Below, piece by piece: positions 48,051 to 50,180 of a stretch of 50,180 nucleotides of DNA (its first letter is position 1; the number at the start of each line of letters is the position of its first letter). The DNA comes from a virus. Made by a program: the position numbers and the translations under genes. The DNA lies in IMG/VR virus record IMGVR_UViG_3300021963_000185, positions 1-50,180 of that record. One strand, written 5' to 3'. A model generated the notes under the pieces. The model saw only the letters and a list, made by a program, of their open reading frames with translations, was not told the origin of the DNA and made no database searches.

Positions 48051-50180
48051 ATGGCGGGTACGTTTACACACAAGACAAGGACGCTGGTATCGCCACGACT
48101 TGTTTCCCCACTTGCCGGAAGAAAAGACTTTATAGAAGCTGCCGAGGTATTCAGGCTATCTATTGGCGTGACTTCCAAATCAAACGTCCTAGACCCACAC
48201 ATGGCGGTAAAGGCCGCAATGGCTGGAGGAATGACCAGCCCTGGACAGGCAGACGATAAAAAACGCGCCAATAAGGGCGGCCCACCTGGCATGAAACATG
48301 AAGGCGATGGATATCGCTACATGCCTAATGAAGTTGCCGGACCGGGGAAATCTTTATATCTTTTCCCGTCTTATGAAACCAGAAACTCGTCGAAAATGGA
48401 ACCCAACTTTGGTTTCCTAGACACAGCTAAGCCCGTCTCTGTTGATGAGATGAAAAAGAAGCTTGCTGAATCTCCACGAATAAGAATGGAGAAGTACAAG
48501 ATAAACCCCAGAAACGGGGAAAAAATAGATGGCTCAGAAAAGCCAATGGACCCTCTTTACTTCAACAGGGAGCTTCCTGCAGAAAGAAACCCAGACCTGG
48601 ACGGTGTTGAGGAGAAAAGTCTCGGCGAATCACTAGGTAGAGCAGCTCGCGGAAGCAGTCTCGTCGGCAGAGTAGCTCAAGGGATAGGAATAGTTTTTGA
48701 CGAGCTAGGCAAAATGCGTTGCCCTCCTGGAACTCCGGCTGCAAATCAATTTACTGACGCAAATGGCTCAAATTGTTTTGGCGTAAGCCTGCCCAAACTC
48801 GTTGGGAAACTGGTAGAGCTAGCTAGGGAAGCAGCACCAGAAGGTGACGAAAGAAGAAGCGTCAAAGGAATACAAAAAAAGATTGCCAATCTAATTTTTG
48901 ACTTTGACAACAGCCGCTTTGGCAGAGTCTCGTGGTACGACGAAAACGGAAAGCGAATGGGCTTCGGCGAGTACAGAAAGTACCGCGAAAAAGGTGGTGT
49001 TGCGGAAGGCGAAAGATGGTTCGTCAATGCAATGGTCAGGGCCGAAGAGGAGTTCCGTCGCCAGGGCGAGCGCGTAAAAGAACTACAGGACAGACTGGGA
49101 ATAGATTCGTCAGACGATAAACGAGCAACAAACGCTGACCTAGTAGAGACGATAGAAAAGCTTAGAGAAAACGGCGTAATCAATACTGTAATAAGAAACA
49201 GGGATACGCCAGAGATAGTCGAAGCGCGAATAAAAGCAAGATTAGAAGCAGACCCAAGCTATAGGGCGTTGTCTAAAGAAGAAAAAGAAATCCTCATCAA
49301 GGGAGATATTGCTAGGTATTACGAAACAGAAAGAGCATCACTAGAAGCTTTTATAGATGAAGTAATCAAAAACCCAGAACATATCAAAGACGCAATAGAC
49401 ACTATAAGTTTTGTAAACGGAAGAGACCTGGATGATGGTGCTTTTTCGATTAATGGCGTAGTGGGCGGGGAAAGAATAAGCGGGAATATAGACCTAGACA
49501 TAACCCACATGATGGGCAGGCAAGAAAGCGAAATGCCCAATCTAAAAACAAATGAGAGACTAAAAATATACGCTGAAGGCGGTAAAACAGAAGCAGAAAG
49601 AGTCGCCCATCTCCACGACTTCTTAGTCAACTCAAATGCTTTTGCTACAAACATGGCCTGCATGGTTGAGGGTCCGTCTGGCATCGGTCGTCATACGATG
49701 AAACATGAAATAGCGCACTCCATACAGGCCAAAGCTCTTCATGAATACGTGAAAAACATGCTCGCAACAGGCGGGAGTATAAAGATTGGCAAAAGGGAAA
49801 TAACAGACCCATCGAAGCTGACAGCAGACGACATATACCTAATCATGCAGGGCAAAACAAGTGTCCCTCTAGATGCCATAAAGGGGCTTCAGACTAGAGG
49901 AGAGGCTGTTGCATTTCTGGCCGGACGTTACATCTGGGACATGAACCCAGAAGGCTCGCCAAACCGCTCCATGGAAATAGGAGCAGAACTTTGGGCGTTG
50001 AGAAGTCTTGGTCTTATATTTGGAGACGACATAGATGCCGCTCTCGAATACATGGATGACGTTTCGTTTGGAAAAACATTTACCGATAGAGCTGCGTCAG
50101 ATGCTGACGCAATTAGAGCTGTGGCAGACACTTACTACGATGCCGGGAGCAGAATTGCCAAGGAGCGAGCTGAAAGAGTA
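48051..50180 (+). CDS. Large protein with HEIAH metallopeptidase motif, 3'-truncated by window
   Basis: Starts at ATG 48051, 16 bases after the preceding stop, and stays open for 710 codons to the right edge. Residues 224-243 hold CPPGTPAANQFTD ... SNCFG (C224, C242). This looks like a small motif I have seen in phage proteins, but cannot name. HEIAH (552-556, in MKHEIAHSIQ) is a zincin zinc-binding motif; the surrounding sequence (RHTMKHEIAHSIQAKALHEY) is helical, as expected. Most of the rest is charged helix (EAAPEGDERRSVKGIQKKIA, EEFRRQGERVKELQDRLGID). No (R)(F/L)SSG motif is seen in the visible part. It could be an additional virion-packed protease or maturation factor. Confidence 0.65.
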   Translation, partial: MAGTFTHKTRTLVSPRLVSPLAGRKDFIEAAEVFRLSIGVTSKSNVLDPHMAVKAAMAGGMTSPGQADDKKRANKGGPPGMKHEGDGYRYMPNEVAGPGKSLYLFPSYETRNSSKMEPNFGFLDTAKPVSVDEMKKKLAESPRIRMEKYKINPRNGEKIDGSEKPMDPLYFNRELPAERNPDLDGVEEKSLGESLGRAARGSSLVGRVAQGIGIVFDELGKMRCPPGTPAANQFTDANGSNCFGVSLPKLVGKLVELAREAAPEGDERRSVKGIQKKIANLIFDFDNSRFGRVSWYDENGKRMGFGEYRKYREKGGVAEGERWFVNAMVRAEEEFRRQGERVKELQDRLGIDSSDDKRATNADLVETIEKLRENGVINTVIRNRDTPEIVEARIKARLEADPSYRALSKEEKEILIKGDIARYYETERASLEAFIDEVIKNPEHIKDAIDTISFVNGRDLDDGAFSINGVVGGERISGNIDLDITHMMGRQESEMPNLKTNERLKIYAEGGKTEAERVAHLHDFLVNSNAFATNMACMVEGPSGIGRHTMKHEIAHSIQAKALHEYVKNMLATGGSIKIGKREITDPSKLTADDIYLIMQGKTSVPLDAIKGLQTRGEAVAFLAGRYIWDMNPEGSPNRSMEIGAELWALRSLGLIFGDDIDAALEYMDDVSFGKTFTDRAASDADAIRAVADTYYDAGSRIAKERAERV

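Noticed and set aside
48746-49183. Minus ORFs in the last 2 kb
   Set aside because: They are antisense to a continuous 710-codon plus-strand frame that runs off the window and carries a recognisable zincin motif.

Overview
This window is a stretch of a tailed bacteriophage genome with a contractile tail (myovirus). It encodes a tail sheath, tube, frameshifted tail chaperone, very long tape measure and a complete P2/Mu-type baseplate. It also encodes terminase, an HK97-type portal and an HK97-type prohead protease. The host cannot be read from the sequence. Some family choices (DUF6582-like capsid-associated protein, ParB/PAPS-reductase cassette, glycine-rich fibre style, frequent GTG/TTG starts) recall phages of actinobacteria, but that is an impression only. 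No rRNA, convincing tRNA, CRISPR array, integrase or insertion sequence was seen. The major capsid protein, small terminase and lysis genes were not recognised and probably lie outside the window.

Layout: 1-1053 holds two tandem paralogous plus-strand genes of unknown function, the first cut by the window edge. From 31459 leftward to 1054 everything is on the minus strand and tightly packed (TAATG, ATGA and GTGA overlaps). In transcription order this comprises large terminase; an unknown gene, Rad52-like annealing protein, Cas4/RecB-like nuclease, another unknown and HNH nuclease; an intrinsic terminator; RuvC-like nuclease, two unknowns and a ParB / PAPS-reductase / ParB cassette; then head-tail connector and tail genes (terminator, sheath, tube, frameshifted chaperone, tape measure, hub, spike, gp25, J, I); and, after a second terminator, tail fibres. 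From 31512 rightward everything is on the plus strand: a 59-residue membrane protein, the portal, a 12.5 kb single ORF, an acidic Zn-ribbon/PepSY protein, and a 3'-truncated ORF with an HEIAH metallopeptidase motif.

The standout is the 4174-residue ORF at 33905-46429. It starts with an HK97-type prohead protease and then strings together unrelated modules: sigma-70 region-4-like helix-turn-helix repeats, a KTSC domain, a complete UvrD/Fbh1-type SF1 helicase, coiled coils, and a C-terminal ArdC-type antirestriction metalloprotein. The modules are separated by a recurring pentapeptide, (R)(F/L/M)SSG: 17 clear copies plus three degenerate ones. The copies use different synonymous codons, so they look selected as a peptide rather than copied as DNA. 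The same RFSSGA sequence occurs twice in the tape measure protein and in no other protein of the window. The simplest reading is a self-encoded protease plus polyprotein in which (R)(F/L)SSG marks processing sites. The released proteins may be packed in the capsid and delivered with the DNA. This is inference and would be tested by N-terminomics of virions.
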